From NCBI GenBank assembly GCA_963774765.1, contig CAVZGP010000030.1:124001-188000 (forward strand): a stretch of DNA of 64,000 nt, written 5' to 3'. Positions 45,421 to 54,758 of this stretch are shown here, piece after piece. The number at the start of each line of letters is the position of its first letter. Positions within the stretch are counted from its first letter, which is position 1. The notes below the pieces were generated by a model that had not been told where the DNA came from, did no database searches, and was given only the letters and a program-made list of their open reading frames with translations. The translations under genes and the position numbers were made by a program. This DNA comes from Sva-07 sp963774765. Lineage in GTDB: Bacteria; Actinomycetota; Acidimicrobiia; Acidimicrobiales; Ilumatobacteraceae.

Positions 45421-45568
45421 ACCCATCACGCCGCGGGACTCAAACCGGGAGAGAGTCAACGGAGGGCGGATCTGCTGCGGGTGCGAGGGTGATGGTCCAG
45501 GGGCCGAGTTGATTGTGGAGGCCTTTGTAGGATCCGCGAATGTATGACTCTCAGAGCGCCCCGGCCGG

Positions 45569-46584
45569 GTGGGCATGATGACCGGCGCGCGTGACTACCG
45601 GAGCCGACGGCGGCGTTTCCGGCGCCGGGTCGTCTCGGTTCCCGCGGTCTTCGCGGGCGCTGCGCTCCTGACGGTCACCGCGCCCCTCTGGGCGCTGGGG
45701 GCGGCGATCGCTGATGTCCTTCGTCGGAGGTGGCGGCTCCCGCTCCGCGACTGCTCGCCTTCGGCGTGGTGTGGTCGTGGGCCGAGTGCGCGGGGATCGC
45801 TCGGGCCTTCGGCGAGTGGGTCCGGGGGAACGCCGAGGACCAGGACCGCCACTATGCACTGATGGCGTGGTGGACTGGAACGTTGATGGACGGGCTCCGC
45901 GCGACGACGGGGTTACGCGTGGAGGTCGAGGGTGTCGACGCCTTCGTGCCCGGGCCGGCCGTCGTGTTGTCCCGCCACGCGAGCTATGGCGACTCACTCG
46001 TGTCGGCGTGGGTCCTCTGCTGCCTCTGCGGTCTCCAGCCCAGATATGTGCTCAAGAGGGAGTTGCTCGTCGACCCGTGTCTCGACATCGTCGGGCTCCG
46101 CGTCCCGAACCACTTCATCGATCGCGAGGCCGTCGACGGTGACGCGGAGCTCGTTGCCGTCAGCGAGTTGTCGATGGGCCTCGGTCCATCGTCGGTCGCG
46201 GTGATCTTCCCCGAGGGCACGCGGGCGTCGGATGCCAAACGAACCCGCGCGATCGAGAAGATCGCGGAACTGGATTCGGGACGTGCAACGCGCATGAACG
46301 CCCTGCAGCATCTACTACCACCTCGACCGGCTGGTTCCCGGGCGCTCCTGATAGGCGCAAGCGACCCCGACGTCGTCCTCGTCTGGCATGTTGGGTTCGA
46401 CGGTCTCGACACCGTCGGCGGAATCCTCGATCGGCTCGGGCGGGAGCCTCGTCCGGCCAAGCTCGTCGCTCGCCGCTTCCCCCGTCGAGACGTCCCGGAC
46501 GGCGCAGCCTTCGACCGCTGGCTCGACGACCAGTGGCTCCGGATGGACTCCGAGGTCGACGCTGAGCTAGCGAGAATGGAATGA
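45569..46584 (+). CDS. 1-acylglycerol-3-phosphate acyltransferase-like protein (single-base frameshift)
   Basis: The N-terminal frame (from 45569 or 45581) gives RRRRFRRRVVSVPAVFAGAALLTVTAPLWALGAAIADVLRRRWRLP with a transmembrane helix. The rest lies in the frame from about 45736 (RLLAFGVVWSWAECAGIARAFGEW). The two join in a normal PlsC architecture if one base is missing at about 45735-45745. Catalytic HxxxxD is SRHASYGD, and the substrate loop is IFPEGTRASD. It would acylate a lysophospholipid or similar. The stop overlaps the next gene (ATGA). If the frameshift is real, only the shorter 284-residue form could be made, without its membrane helix. Confidence 0.82.
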
Positions 46585-47363
46585 GTGTCGGCACCGCACT
46601 CGCCAGCGCCGCCGTTGCGATCATCATCTTGATGATCGGTACGTGGCTCGTCAGCGTTGCGCTCCGAAACGCCTCGATCGTCGACATCACCTGGGGTTTC
46701 GGGTTCGTCCTGGTGTCTTGGGTCGTGCGGCTACAGGGCGACACCAACACGACGCGACAATGGCTGTTGGTCGCCCTGACGACGATCTGGGGTTTGCGCC
46801 TGACGATGTACCTGTTCTGGCGAAATCACGGCCAGCCGGAGGACTACCGATACCAGGCAATGCGACGGCGCCACGGGGCGCGCTTCCCGATCATCAGCCT
46901 CGCGACGGTCTTCGCGTTCCAGGGGCTGATGATGTGGGTCGTCTCGCTGCCGGTGCAACTCGGTCAGGTCAGCGACACCCCGAGCGTCGGTCTGCTCGGG
47001 ATCCTCGGGGTCATCGTGTGGGGGATCGGCATCTTCTTCGAGGTGGTGGGCGACTACCAGCTCGCTCGTTTCAAGTCCGACTCGGCGAACGCGGGAACCG
47101 TGATGGACCGTGGCCTGTGGCGTTACACCCGCCACCCCAACTACTTCGGCGACGCCTGCGTCTGGTGGGGTCTCGGCTTGATCGCGGCCGAGACCGCCGT
47201 CGGTCGATGGGGCCTCATCGGTTCGACCGTGATGACGATCCTGCTTGTGCAAGTCTCCGGTGCTGCGCTGCTCGAGCGCTCGTTGCGCAAGCGCAAACCC
47301 GGCTACGAGGAGTACGTTGCGCGGACCAGCTCGTTTGTGCCCCGTCCCCCGCGGACGCCCTGA
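46581..47363 (+). CDS. DUF1295 / steroid 5-alpha-reductase-like membrane protein
   Basis: 260 residues with about six to seven helices. DITWGFGF near the N-terminus, GLRLTMYLFWRN, and the conserved C-terminal block DRGLWRYTRHPNYFGDACVWWGLGL plus EEYVARTSSFVPRPP define the DUF1295 family, related to isoprenylcysteine methyltransferases and 5-alpha reductases. It probably acts on a lipid or steroid-like substrate with NADPH. Translationally coupled to the acyltransferase gene, which supports a lipid role. Confidence 0.9.
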   Translation: MSVGTALASAAVAIIILMIGTWLVSVALRNASIVDITWGFGFVLVSWVVRLQGDTNTTRQWLLVALTTIWGLRLTMYLFWRNHGQPEDYRYQAMRRRHGARFPIISLATVFAFQGLMMWVVSLPVQLGQVSDTPSVGLLGILGVIVWGIGIFFEVVGDYQLARFKSDSANAGTVMDRGLWRYTRHPNYFGDACVWWGLGLIAAETAVGRWGLIGSTVMTILLVQVSGAALLERSLRKRKPGYEEYVARTSSFVPRPPRTP

Positions 47364-47504
47364 CTGCGGACGGTTCGGGGCGGTGCTGACCGGACTGGCG
47401 CCGACCGACGTCGCCCGAACGACCTGTGACGCAATCGACCGAGACGTCAACCTGCGACCTCGGACGTGGACCAACTGGTGAGCGCCATGCATCTGAGATG
47501 ATCG

Positions 47505-47545
47505 CCGTGTACTTCTATTTAGTGGTGATTAGTATGAAATCCTGG
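47505..47545. promoter_or_regulatory. AT-rich promoter/operator region of the CarH-like gene
   Basis: In otherwise GC-rich DNA the bases GTGTACTTCTATTTAGTGG and TGATTAGTATGAAAT stand out. TTAGTGG and TTAGTAT form an imperfect direct repeat. It lies 25-60 bases 5' of the GTG start of the B12-type regulator. MerR/CarH-type repressors bind AT-rich operators over their own promoters, so autoregulation is plausible. Confidence 0.4.
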
Positions 47546-47568
47546 CTCGGGCCGTCTACCCTCCTGCC

Positions 47569-48354
47569 GTGGGTACAACCGAGGCACTCGACCTCCAAGC
47601 AGCGGCCGACGAATTGGGCGTGCATTACCAAACCGCCTATCGCTGGGTACGTAGCGGTCGGCTCGATGCGCGAATGGTCGGTGGTCGCTACGTCGTCGGC
47701 CGCGATGACCTAATTGCGTTCGACGAGGCTCGCCGAACGCCGACGGCACCACGCCCGCCGAGTTCGTCTCGGGTCGACCGATCCGCCGATCGTGTACACG
47801 ACGCGCTCGTCGCCGGCGACGAGAAGTCGGTCGGCGCCATCGTCCGCAAACTCATCGACGAGGGGTCGTCGATGATCGATCTCATCGGCAGCGTCTTCGT
47901 CCCGGCCCTGCGCCGCATTGGCCAGGGGTGGCACGATGGTGAACTTCCGGTCTGGACCGAGCATCGGGCGTCGGCGATCGCCGAACGGATCCTCGGTGAA
48001 TTCATGCCCAACCCGCGTGGGCGTCGTCGGGGAACTGCACTGGTCGCGTCGGTGTCGGGAGATCGCCATTCGTTGCCGACGACGATGGCTGCCGTCGCGC
48101 TGCGTGAGGACAACTGGCACGTGCACCATCTCGGAGCCGACTTGCCCGCCGACGACCTCGTCGACTTCTGCGCCGAACGCGATGTCACTGTCGCGGCGAT
48201 CACGGTCACGATGCCCGAAACCGCCGAGTTGGCGACGGCCACCGCCGAGCGGTTGCGGGCGGCCGGTACGCCGACGATCGTCGGCCAACCCGGCCTCGCC
48301 CTCGATCATCTGATCGAACAGTCCCGCCGAGCGGCCGCGGCGTCGCGCAAGTAG
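47569..48354 (+). CDS. B12-binding light-type transcription regulator (CarH/LitR-like)
   Basis: 261 residues from the GTG at 47569. An excisionase/MerR-like HTH spans about 5-50 (LQAAADELGVHYQTAYRWVRSGRL). A four-helix cobalamin cap follows, with Trp121, then nine residues, then Glu131-His132: the Wx9EH motif of AdoCbl photoreceptors. The B12-binding Rossmann domain runs from about 155, with lower-ligand candidate His167 in SGDRHSLP. The usual DxHxxG is DRHSLP here, so the glycine is lost. In CarH, AdoCbl-bound tetramers repress in the dark and light breaks them apart. The neighbouring photolyase, heliorhodopsin, SDR and SRPBCC genes fit a light-induced regulon. Confidence 0.85.
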   Translation: MGTTEALDLQAAADELGVHYQTAYRWVRSGRLDARMVGGRYVVGRDDLIAFDEARRTPTAPRPPSSSRVDRSADRVHDALVAGDEKSVGAIVRKLIDEGSSMIDLIGSVFVPALRRIGQGWHDGELPVWTEHRASAIAERILGEFMPNPRGRRRGTALVASVSGDRHSLPTTMAAVALREDNWHVHHLGADLPADDLVDFCAERDVTVAAITVTMPETAELATATAERLRAAGTPTIVGQPGLALDHLIEQSRRAAAASRK

Positions 48355-48380
48355 CGTCACGCACCCTCGCCGACGTCGTT

Positions 48381-49871
48381 TCAGTTGTCGGGTGACGGCG
48401 CGAGTTCAGCGGCCGCGGCGAGGCGGCGGATCATCCCCGGGAACACGAAGCGGTGGAACGGGGCGACCGAGTACCAGTACACGCGACCCCACAGACCGCG
48501 CGGCACGAACGTCGCAATCTGCCGGAGGAGATGGGTGCCGGGCGGCGAACCCTCAGGTGCCGGCCCGATCTGCCACTCGAGCGAAGCCACGCCGGGCATC
48601 CGCATCTCGGCACGAAGACGCAGCAACTCGCCCGGGACGATGGTCTGTACACGCCAGAAATCGAGGGCGTCACCCGCCCGGAGTTCGTCAGGATGCCGAC
48701 GACCCCGGCGCATGCCCGGCCCACCGACCATCGAGTCGAGCACCCCGCGCACCTCCCAGAGCACGTCGCTGCCGTACCAGCCGTGCTCCCCTCCGATACC
48801 ACAGACGACACGGTAGATCGCGTCGGGTTCGGCGTCGACCTGCCGTTCGCGCTCGTCGAGCAGTACCGACCCACCCGACCACTCGGGATCCGTCGGCAGC
48901 GGGCCGGCGAGCAACTCGCCGTCGGCGCCCGACCATCGGGTGCTCACGTCGTGAGCTCGCGTCCGGGCGAGCGCCAGCCGGACCGACTCCTGATACCCGA
49001 GGAGCGGACCAGGACAGATCGACAAGATCGACTTGTCCCTGACGGTCACCTCGTTGACCAGACTGCTTACCAACGGCCACGCGAGCGAGCGCGGCAGCGG
49101 GGTGACGAGTCCCACCCACAGCGACGACAAGCGCGGTGTGAGCACCGGGAGGGGCACGATGATCCTCGACCGCAGACCGGCTTCTTCCGCGTAGATCGCC
49201 ATCATCTCCCGATACGTGAGGACGTCGGGGCCGCCGATGTCGAGCACGCGACCAGCACTGTCGTCCGAGCCGAGCACGTCGACGAGGTAACGCAGAACAT
49301 CGCGCACCGCGATCGGCTGACAGCGCGTGTTGACCCACTTGGGGGTCACCATCACCGGTAACACCTCGACCAGGTAGCGCAGCATCTCGAAGCTGGCGCT
49401 GCCGGACCCGATGATCACCGCCGCTCTGAGTTCGGTCACAGGTATGGGCCCGTTGGCGAGCACTTCGCCGACGCGATGGCGGCTTTGCAGATGCGTCGAC
49501 AACGACAGTTCTGCATCCTCCTCGGCTCCCAATCCTCCGAGGTAGACGATGCGTTGCACACCGCCGGCGACCGCGGCGTCACGCAGGTTGGCCGCGCCAG
49601 CAGCCTCCCGTTCCATCCAGTCGCTGCTCTCGCCGATGCTGTGGATCAGGTAGTAGACGACGTCGACGCCGTCGACGGCGGCGCTGAGGTCGCCTTCGAT
49701 GTCGCCCTGGACGACCTCGACCGAGCCGGCCCAGGAGGCGGCGTCGAGTTTGGTAGGCGTGCGGGCGAGGCAGCGCACCCGGTAACCGGCATCGAGCAGT
49801 TCACCGACGAGACGGCCGCCGATGTAGCCCGACGCCCCGGTGACCAGGATCGTTGTATCCGCAGGGATCAC
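48381..49871 (-). CDS. NAD(P)-dependent epimerase/SDR with C-terminal DUF2867 domain
   Basis: 496 residues from the GTG at 49871, overlapping the stop of the MpaB-like gene. The N-terminal atypical SDR has the nucleotide motif TGASGYIGG and VVYYLIHSIGESSDW; the C-terminal half (from about 330: WSGGSVLLDERERQVDAEPDAIYRVVCGIGGEHGWYGSDVLWEVRG...) is DUF2867. This fusion is frequent in light- or carotenoid-linked gene groups near LitR/CarH and photolyase genes. Possible role in modification of an oxidised lipid or pigment; not established. Confidence 0.88.
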   Translation of the reverse strand: MIPADTTILVTGASGYIGGRLVGELLDAGYRVRCLARTPTKLDAASWAGSVEVVQGDIEGDLSAAVDGVDVVYYLIHSIGESSDWMEREAAGAANLRDAAVAGGVQRIVYLGGLGAEEDAELSLSTHLQSRHRVGEVLANGPIPVTELRAAVIIGSGSASFEMLRYLVEVLPVMVTPKWVNTRCQPIAVRDVLRYLVDVLGSDDSAGRVLDIGGPDVLTYREMMAIYAEEAGLRSRIIVPLPVLTPRLSSLWVGLVTPLPRSLAWPLVSSLVNEVTVRDKSILSICPGPLLGYQESVRLALARTRAHDVSTRWSGADGELLAGPLPTDPEWSGGSVLLDERERQVDAEPDAIYRVVCGIGGEHGWYGSDVLWEVRGVLDSMVGGPGMRRGRRHPDELRAGDALDFWRVQTIVPGELLRLRAEMRMPGVASLEWQIGPAPEGSPPGTHLLRQIATFVPRGLWGRVYWYSVAPFHRFVFPGMIRRLAAAAELAPSPDN

Positions 49872-50785
49872 GGCTGGTTCACCCGCTCCGGCGGCGCTGG
49901 GAGCGGTTGGCGGAAGAGACCGGGCGGAACCACAGCACCGCAGCGGACAAGCGCGAGATACCACGACGGCGACGACCCCAACGCCCACCGCAGACCCTTC
50001 ACCGTCCACCGGCCGGTCGCCGCGCCCGGCCGACTCGCCGAGAGCGCGATCACGTCGAGGATCGAGGTCGGGATCGTGGCCAGGGCAGCATTGAACAGGG
50101 GACGGTATACGAGCGAGACACCCAGGGGAAGCGGGGGCTTGCGGAGGAACTCGATCGAGTTCGCGAGCGCCGCAGAACGGTCGATGTCCGGATGGTCCCC
50201 GACCCAGGCTGCGAGAGCGGCGGCGGTGGTCGGCAGCGGCGACGCGTCGAGCAGCGCACCGATGCGCACTTGTTCGGCCACGAAGCGGTCGGCGTCCTCG
50301 GTGGAGAGCGGTTCGGGTCCGTAAGCCTGGTAGGCGACGAGGAACGAGTCGGTGAGCACGTTGTGGACCCAGGCCGCCAACGCCGGATCACCGGCGCTGT
50401 AGGCCACGCCGCGCGCGGAGCGCCCACGCACCGGGCGGTGGGCCCCGCGAACCGCGGCAACCGCCGCGTCGACTTCGGGCATCGCGCCGAAGGTCGTCTC
50501 GGTGACGTACACCGAGGTGCGGTTGAGCCGCCCGAACGGGTCATCTCGATAGCGCGAGTGCTGTTCGACGCCGGCGACGACCTCGGGGTGAGCGGTCTGG
50601 ACGACGAGCGCACGGATGCCGCCGACGAACGCCGCGGCATCGCCGATCACACGCCACGACACCGAGTCGGGCCCGAGCAACCCCGGATCTCCCCGATGGT
50701 CCAGTGTGTGCTCCAGCGGGCGCGGTCCGTGCGAGAACAGCGCCGTCGTCGCTCCGACCACGGTGTCCTTGACCCGGCCGATCAT
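49868..50785 (-). CDS. MpaB-like (DUF2236) oxygenase-family protein
   Basis: 305 residues from the ATG at 50785; upstream starts at 50833 or 50848 (TTG) are possible. Family marks: WRVIGDAAAFVGGIRALVVQTAHPEVVAGVEQHSRYRDDPFGRLNRT, with the His pair that binds heme b in MpaB/latex-clearing-type proteins, and VHNVLTDSFLVAYQAYG. These are heme oxygenases or peroxygenase-like enzymes acting on hydrophobic substrates. Translationally coupled to the epimerase/DUF2867 gene and divergent from the SRPBCC-SDR operon across an operator-like palindrome. Confidence 0.85.
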   Translation of the reverse strand: MIGRVKDTVVGATTALFSHGPRPLEHTLDHRGDPGLLGPDSVSWRVIGDAAAFVGGIRALVVQTAHPEVVAGVEQHSRYRDDPFGRLNRTSVYVTETTFGAMPEVDAAVAAVRGAHRPVRGRSARGVAYSAGDPALAAWVHNVLTDSFLVAYQAYGPEPLSTEDADRFVAEQVRIGALLDASPLPTTAAALAAWVGDHPDIDRSAALANSIEFLRKPPLPLGVSLVYRPLFNAALATIPTSILDVIALSASRPGAATGRWTVKGLRWALGSSPSWYLALVRCGAVVPPGLFRQPLPAPPERVNQP

Positions 50786-50887
50786 CGTGAGCCCGCCATC
50801 AGATCGCACGCTGCGGCCGGCCAACCCGCACATCGACGCCCGGTGCAATGGATTCGATGGTCACGACGCAACGCTATCGCCATCGCC

Positions 50888-50920
50888 CAACAATTATCGC
50901 TAATTAGTGATAAAATGTTG
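50888..50920. promoter_or_regulatory. Operator-like AT-rich palindrome between divergent light-island operons
   Basis: The core TTATCGCTAATTAGTGATAA (50894-50913) is palindromic except for one C/T pair, and CAACA/TGTTG arms flank it. It sits in the only AT-rich stretch between the minus-strand MpaB/epimerase operon and the plus-strand SRPBCC/SDR operon. Probable binding site for the nearby CarH-like repressor controlling both directions. Confidence 0.6.
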
Positions 50921-51075
50921 TCCCTGGTGAGCGTCGCTCGAACAATCTGCAATGCACTCGAAGACGGCACGAGCAACCTCTCGGGCCCGGCATTCTGAAC
51001 ACCACGATTCAACAACTCACCATGATTCAACACATCCGCCTCGATTCGAGGCATGAGAAAGGCTCCAGGTACGAC

Positions 51076-51531
51076 ATGGCCCGCTACACAGTTTCCGTCA
51101 ACACGCCGATGCCCGCCGACGAGGCGTTCACGTTCATGGCCGATCTCCGCAACTTCGCGAAATGGGATCCGGGCGTGACCGCCGTCGAGCAGGTCGAAGG
51201 CGACGGCGCCGGCGAGGACGGCGTCTTCGACGTCACGGTCAAGGGTGTCCCGAAGAACCTCTTGTTGCGCTATCACACGATCGAGTTCGAGCCGTCGACG
51301 AGGGTCGTCGCGCGAGCCGAGAGCAAACTGCTCGCCTCGCTCGACACGATCACCATCGCACCCAACGACGATGGTTCGATCGTGACCTACGACGCCGAAT
51401 TGACACTCAACGGTCCGCTTAAACTCGCCGACCCAGTGCTCAAGCTGGTGTTCGGGCGCATCGGCGACCGTGCGGCAACAGGGCTGATCAAGGTGCTGGA
51501 CGGCGCCCGGCTCAAGGGAGATCGACGATGA
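51076..51531 (+). CDS. SRPBCC-family protein
   Basis: 151 residues. START/Bet v1-like: YTVSVNTPMPADEAFTFMADLRNFAKWDPGVTAVEQVEGDG at the start, alternating strands, and a C-terminal helix (RIGDRAATGLIKVLDGARLKG). Such proteins bind hydrophobic ligands in a cavity. First gene of a three-gene operon; its stop overlaps the SDR start (ATGA). A role as lipid or pigment carrier for the SDR is inferred from context only. Confidence 0.85.
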   Translation: MARYTVSVNTPMPADEAFTFMADLRNFAKWDPGVTAVEQVEGDGAGEDGVFDVTVKGVPKNLLLRYHTIEFEPSTRVVARAESKLLASLDTITIAPNDDGSIVTYDAELTLNGPLKLADPVLKLVFGRIGDRAATGLIKVLDGARLKGDRR

Positions 51532-52522
51532 AAGTCGCGTCGGCGATCGATGCCGTGATCGAAGCTCCGATCTTCACGAGCTTCACCCGACTCGGCTACG
51601 ACGTTCGACGCCGCACCGATGCGTGGGCACCACTCGACGACTACGACATGACCGGTCGCGTCGTTGTGCTCACCGGCGCAACCTCGGGGCTCGGTCTCGC
51701 CGCGGCCAGGCAGTTGGCCCGGTGCGGTGCGACGATCGTCCTCGTCGGCCGCTCCGCCGACAAGAACCAGAGGGTCGTCGATGATCTGATCGCCGAGACC
51801 GGCAATCACTCACTGACCCAGGTTGCCGCCGACATGGGTGACTACGACCAGGTCCGAGTGCTCGCCGCCGCCGTCCTCGGCGATCACGACCGCCTCGACG
51901 TGCTGATCCACAATGCCGGCGCGTTGAGCGCTCAGCGTCGTGAAGTACCCGACGGGACCGAGGCCACGGTGGCGAGCCAGGTTGTCGGGCCGTTCCTCCT
52001 GACGAGCCTGCTCCTCGACCGGCTGGCGGCATCGGCGCCGTCGCGGGTGCTCACGATGTCGTCGGGCGGGATGTACAGCACCGGCGTGAAGATCGACGAA
52101 CTGCAGATGACGGCCGACGAGTACAAGGGCAGCGAGCAGTACGCCGCGCGAAACGGGCCCAGGTGACGCTCAATGAGATGTTGGCCGAGCGCTTCGGTGA
52201 CCGTGGGGTCAACTTCCACTCCCTCCATCCGGGGTGGGCCGACACGCCCGGCGTCGAGGACGCCCTGCCGACGTTCCGCAAGATCGTCGGGCCGTTGCTG
52301 CGTACCGCCGAACAGGGGTCCGACACGCTCGTCTGGCTTGCCGCCGACGATGCGGCGCTCGAGACCAACGGCGATTTCTGGCACGACCGCCGGATCCGCA
52401 ACATCCACAAGCTGGCGACGACCAGATCGACCGATACACCGCAACGTCGCCAGGAGTTGTGGGACTGGGTCGTCGCAACCAGCGGCATCGATCCCACGAC
52501 CGGCAAGCAGGGCGGGGCATGA
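51528..52522 (+). CDS. Short-chain dehydrogenase/reductase (single-base frameshift at the YxxxK site)
   Basis: Frame 1 (51528-52166) has the Rossmann motif TGATSGLG, VGRSADKN, NAG and the catalytic Ser in MSSGGMYS. It then runs into a stop just after EQYA. Frame 2 continues as VTLNEMLAERFGDRGVNFHSLHPGWADTPGV to 52522. Adding one C after position 52145 gives the expected EQYARAKRAQVTL, with the YxxxK pair, and a protein of about 331 residues. So the indel hits the active site exactly. Assembly error or recent inactivation. Coupled to both neighbours by overlap or one-base spacing. Confidence 0.88.
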
Positions 52523-52523
52523 G

Positions 52524-52961
52524 GTGGCCGAGCATGCCCTGGTGGTGAGCATCAAGATCGATCGCTGCCCACAAGACGTGTGGGTGGACGTGCGTGACAT
52601 CAGCCCACACGTGACCTGGATGCAGGACGCCGGCGAGATCCGTTTCCTCACCGACCACGTCGAAGGGCCTGGCACGCGCTTCGAATGCGACACCAAGGTG
52701 GGGCCGTTCAAACTCACCGACGTCATGGAGATCACCGAGTGGGAGGAGGCGCGCCGGATTGGTGTGCGTCATGTCGGACTCGTCGAGGGCACCGGCGTCT
52801 TCACGCTCGATGATCTCGGTTCCGATCGCACCGAGTTCACATGGAAAGAGGATCTCGTCTTCCCGTGGTTCATGAGTGGCCGGATCGGCGCATTCTTCGC
52901 CCGACCCGTGCTGCGCCTCATCGGGACGGGTCGAACACGGCTGATCACGTCGCGGCGGTGA
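52524..52961 (+). CDS. SRPBCC-family protein (second)
   Basis: 145 residues from the GTG at 52524, one base after the SDR stop. VSIKIDRCPQDVWVDVRDISPHVTWMQDAGEIRFLTDHVEGPGTRFECDTKVGPFKLTDVMEITEWEEARRIG is a typical polyketide-cyclase/dehydrase-like SRPBCC fold; the end RLIGTGRTRLI forms the last helix. Third gene of the operon. The 259 bases that follow, up to the photolyase stop, hold nothing I can recognise. Confidence 0.82.
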   Translation: MAEHALVVSIKIDRCPQDVWVDVRDISPHVTWMQDAGEIRFLTDHVEGPGTRFECDTKVGPFKLTDVMEITEWEEARRIGVRHVGLVEGTGVFTLDDLGSDRTEFTWKEDLVFPWFMSGRIGAFFARPVLRLIGTGRTRLITSRR

Positions 52962-53220
52962 CGATCATCGCGCCCGTACGGCCGACCGCAGACTTCAGCC
53001 CGCGGTGAGGATCCAGATCGAACGCACAAGGCGGCGGGTCGCCCGCGCGTCGTGACCGTCGCTCAACGCCCGGTGCGCTGGTACCTGGAGGAATACGCTG
53101 ACCCGCTCCGTCCAACCCGATCGAACAACGGAGAGTGCACGAGCTGGACGAACCAGATCAGCCCGACCGTCGCTGCGGTCGCGAACAGATGCGTCGCGAG
53201 AGGCGCCGCCGAACCAACGG

Positions 53221-54614
53221 TCATCGGCTCCATGGCGTATCGCCTCCGAGGGCACGTTTGTACGTGGCGAGAGCACGTTCTCGAGCCTCGCGATGATCGA
53301 CGATCGGGAACGGATATGTCTCACCCAGGACTACGCCAGCGGCCGTGAGGTCGAGCGGGCCGGCGGCGCCCGGCTCGTGGATGATCGCCGAGGGAAGTGC
53401 TGCGAGCTCGGGGACCCAGCGGCGGACGTAGTCACCGTCGGAGTCGAACTTCTTGGCCTGACTCGTCGGGTTGAAGACGCGGAAGTATGGCGCCGCGTCG
53501 GGGCCGGTACCCGCCACCCACTGCCAGTTGCCCGCGTTCTGGGCGACATCGGCATCGACGAGATGGTGGCGGAAGAAGCGCTCACCCCGACGCCAGTCGA
53601 CGAGCAGATCCTTGACGAGAAAGCTGGCACAGATCATCCGGAGGCGTCCGTGCATCCAGCCGGTCCGCACGAGCTGGCGCATTCCCGCGTCGACGATCGG
53701 GTACCCGGTCGTCCCTGCGCACCACCGGCTGAATCCTTCGTCATCGTCACGCCACACGATGTCGTCGTACGGCTCGCCGAGCGCGGTGTCGGCCAGATCG
53801 GACCGCCCGGTCAGCGTGTGCGCCCACCAGTCCCGCCACGCGATCTGGCGCACGAACGCCTCGCGACCTGGTGTCGCGGTGCCGATCACGTCGATCACCG
53901 TGCGGGCGGCGAGGGTCCCGAACTTCAGGTCGGCCGAGAGTCCGGAGGTGCCGTCTATCCCCGGTCGGTCCCTGGTAGCGGGGTAGTCGTCGACCTGTTC
54001 GCTCCACCGCTCGAGACGCCCCCACGCGGCCGCTTCGCCGGCCTCGTGGCGAGGGGCCTGCTGCGGTGCGGGAATCGACACCCCCGGCAACGTCACCGGT
54101 CGGCCGGCCCCGGCAGTTGGCCACGGCCTGGTCGGTGTCGAACGCCACGTCTTGTAGAACGGCGCGAAGACCCGGGACAGCGTCGCCTTCTTCGTCAGCA
54201 CGTCGCCCGGCTCGTGGACGGTGAGGCCATGCAGGACGTGGACGGGAACGTCGACCGCCCGATTCGTCGCCGCGTTCGCGGGCGGCGGCGAACGGGCCGG
54301 CATCGGCGTTGTAGTACAGCGCCGACACGTCACCGTCGCTGATCACGCGCGGGATCGCGGTGGCCGCCGGACCGTCGCGGACGACGAGCGCTCCGCCACG
54401 CTCTCGGAGTTCGTCATGCAGTGCGTGCAGGTGGGCAAGGAGTTGATCGCGTCGAATCGATCCCGCCGCGTTCATCAGCGTCGGCTCGAAGGACGAAGAG
54501 CGCGATCACCTCGTCGTGGGTGGAGGTCGCCGCGGCCCATGCCGGGTTGTCGTCGAGGCGCAGGTCTCGTCGAAGCCAGACCAGACCCCGACCGCGGTTG
54601 GGGTGGGTTGTCAT
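53221..54614 (-). CDS. Deoxyribodipyrimidine photolyase (class I CPD type), two frameshifts
   Basis: The protein is readable in three successive frames: 54614-54490 (GLVWLRRDLRLDDNPAW), about 54487-54270 (LMNAAGSIRRDQLLAHLHALHDEL...DGDVSALYYNADAGPFAAARE), and about 54265-53221 (VDVPVHVLHG...FAPFYKTW, WRDWWAHTL, PIVDAGMRQLVRTGWMHGRLRM, NAGNWQWVAGTGPDAAPYFRVFNP). One extra base near 54488 and one extra G (GGG at about 54260) explain both shifts. The FAD-binding and DNA-contact motifs are intact, and the corrected length is about 463 residues. It repairs UV-induced pyrimidine dimers using light. TGGAGAC lies before the ATG. Confidence 0.9.
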
Positions 54615-54661
54615 CAGAGTCTCCAGATCGAGGGGGGGGCACAAGGACGCCGGAACGCGAA

Positions 54662-54698
54662 GAACGGGCACCGGGTGGGGAGGTCCCGGCGCCCGTTC
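54662..54698 (-). terminator. Intrinsic-terminator-like hairpin after the fasciclin gene
   Basis: GAACGGGC pairs with GCCCGTTC and, inside an A/C mismatch, CCGGG with CCCGG, leaving a 9-base loop: a 13-bp GC-rich stem. It lies 61 bases past the fasciclin stop and before the photolyase start on the same strand, so it should end the fasciclin mRNA. Only a short TTCTT follows. Confidence 0.65.
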
Positions 54699-54758
54699 TC
54701 TCAACTCGTCATCGGATTCCGGAGAACCCAGTCAGCTGGAACTGGTGTCAGTCGACGT

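Noticed and set aside
53052..53348. 98-residue plus-strand frame overlapping the photolyase 3' end
   Set aside because: No similarity, overlaps a conserved gene and has Arg/Ser-rich shadow composition.
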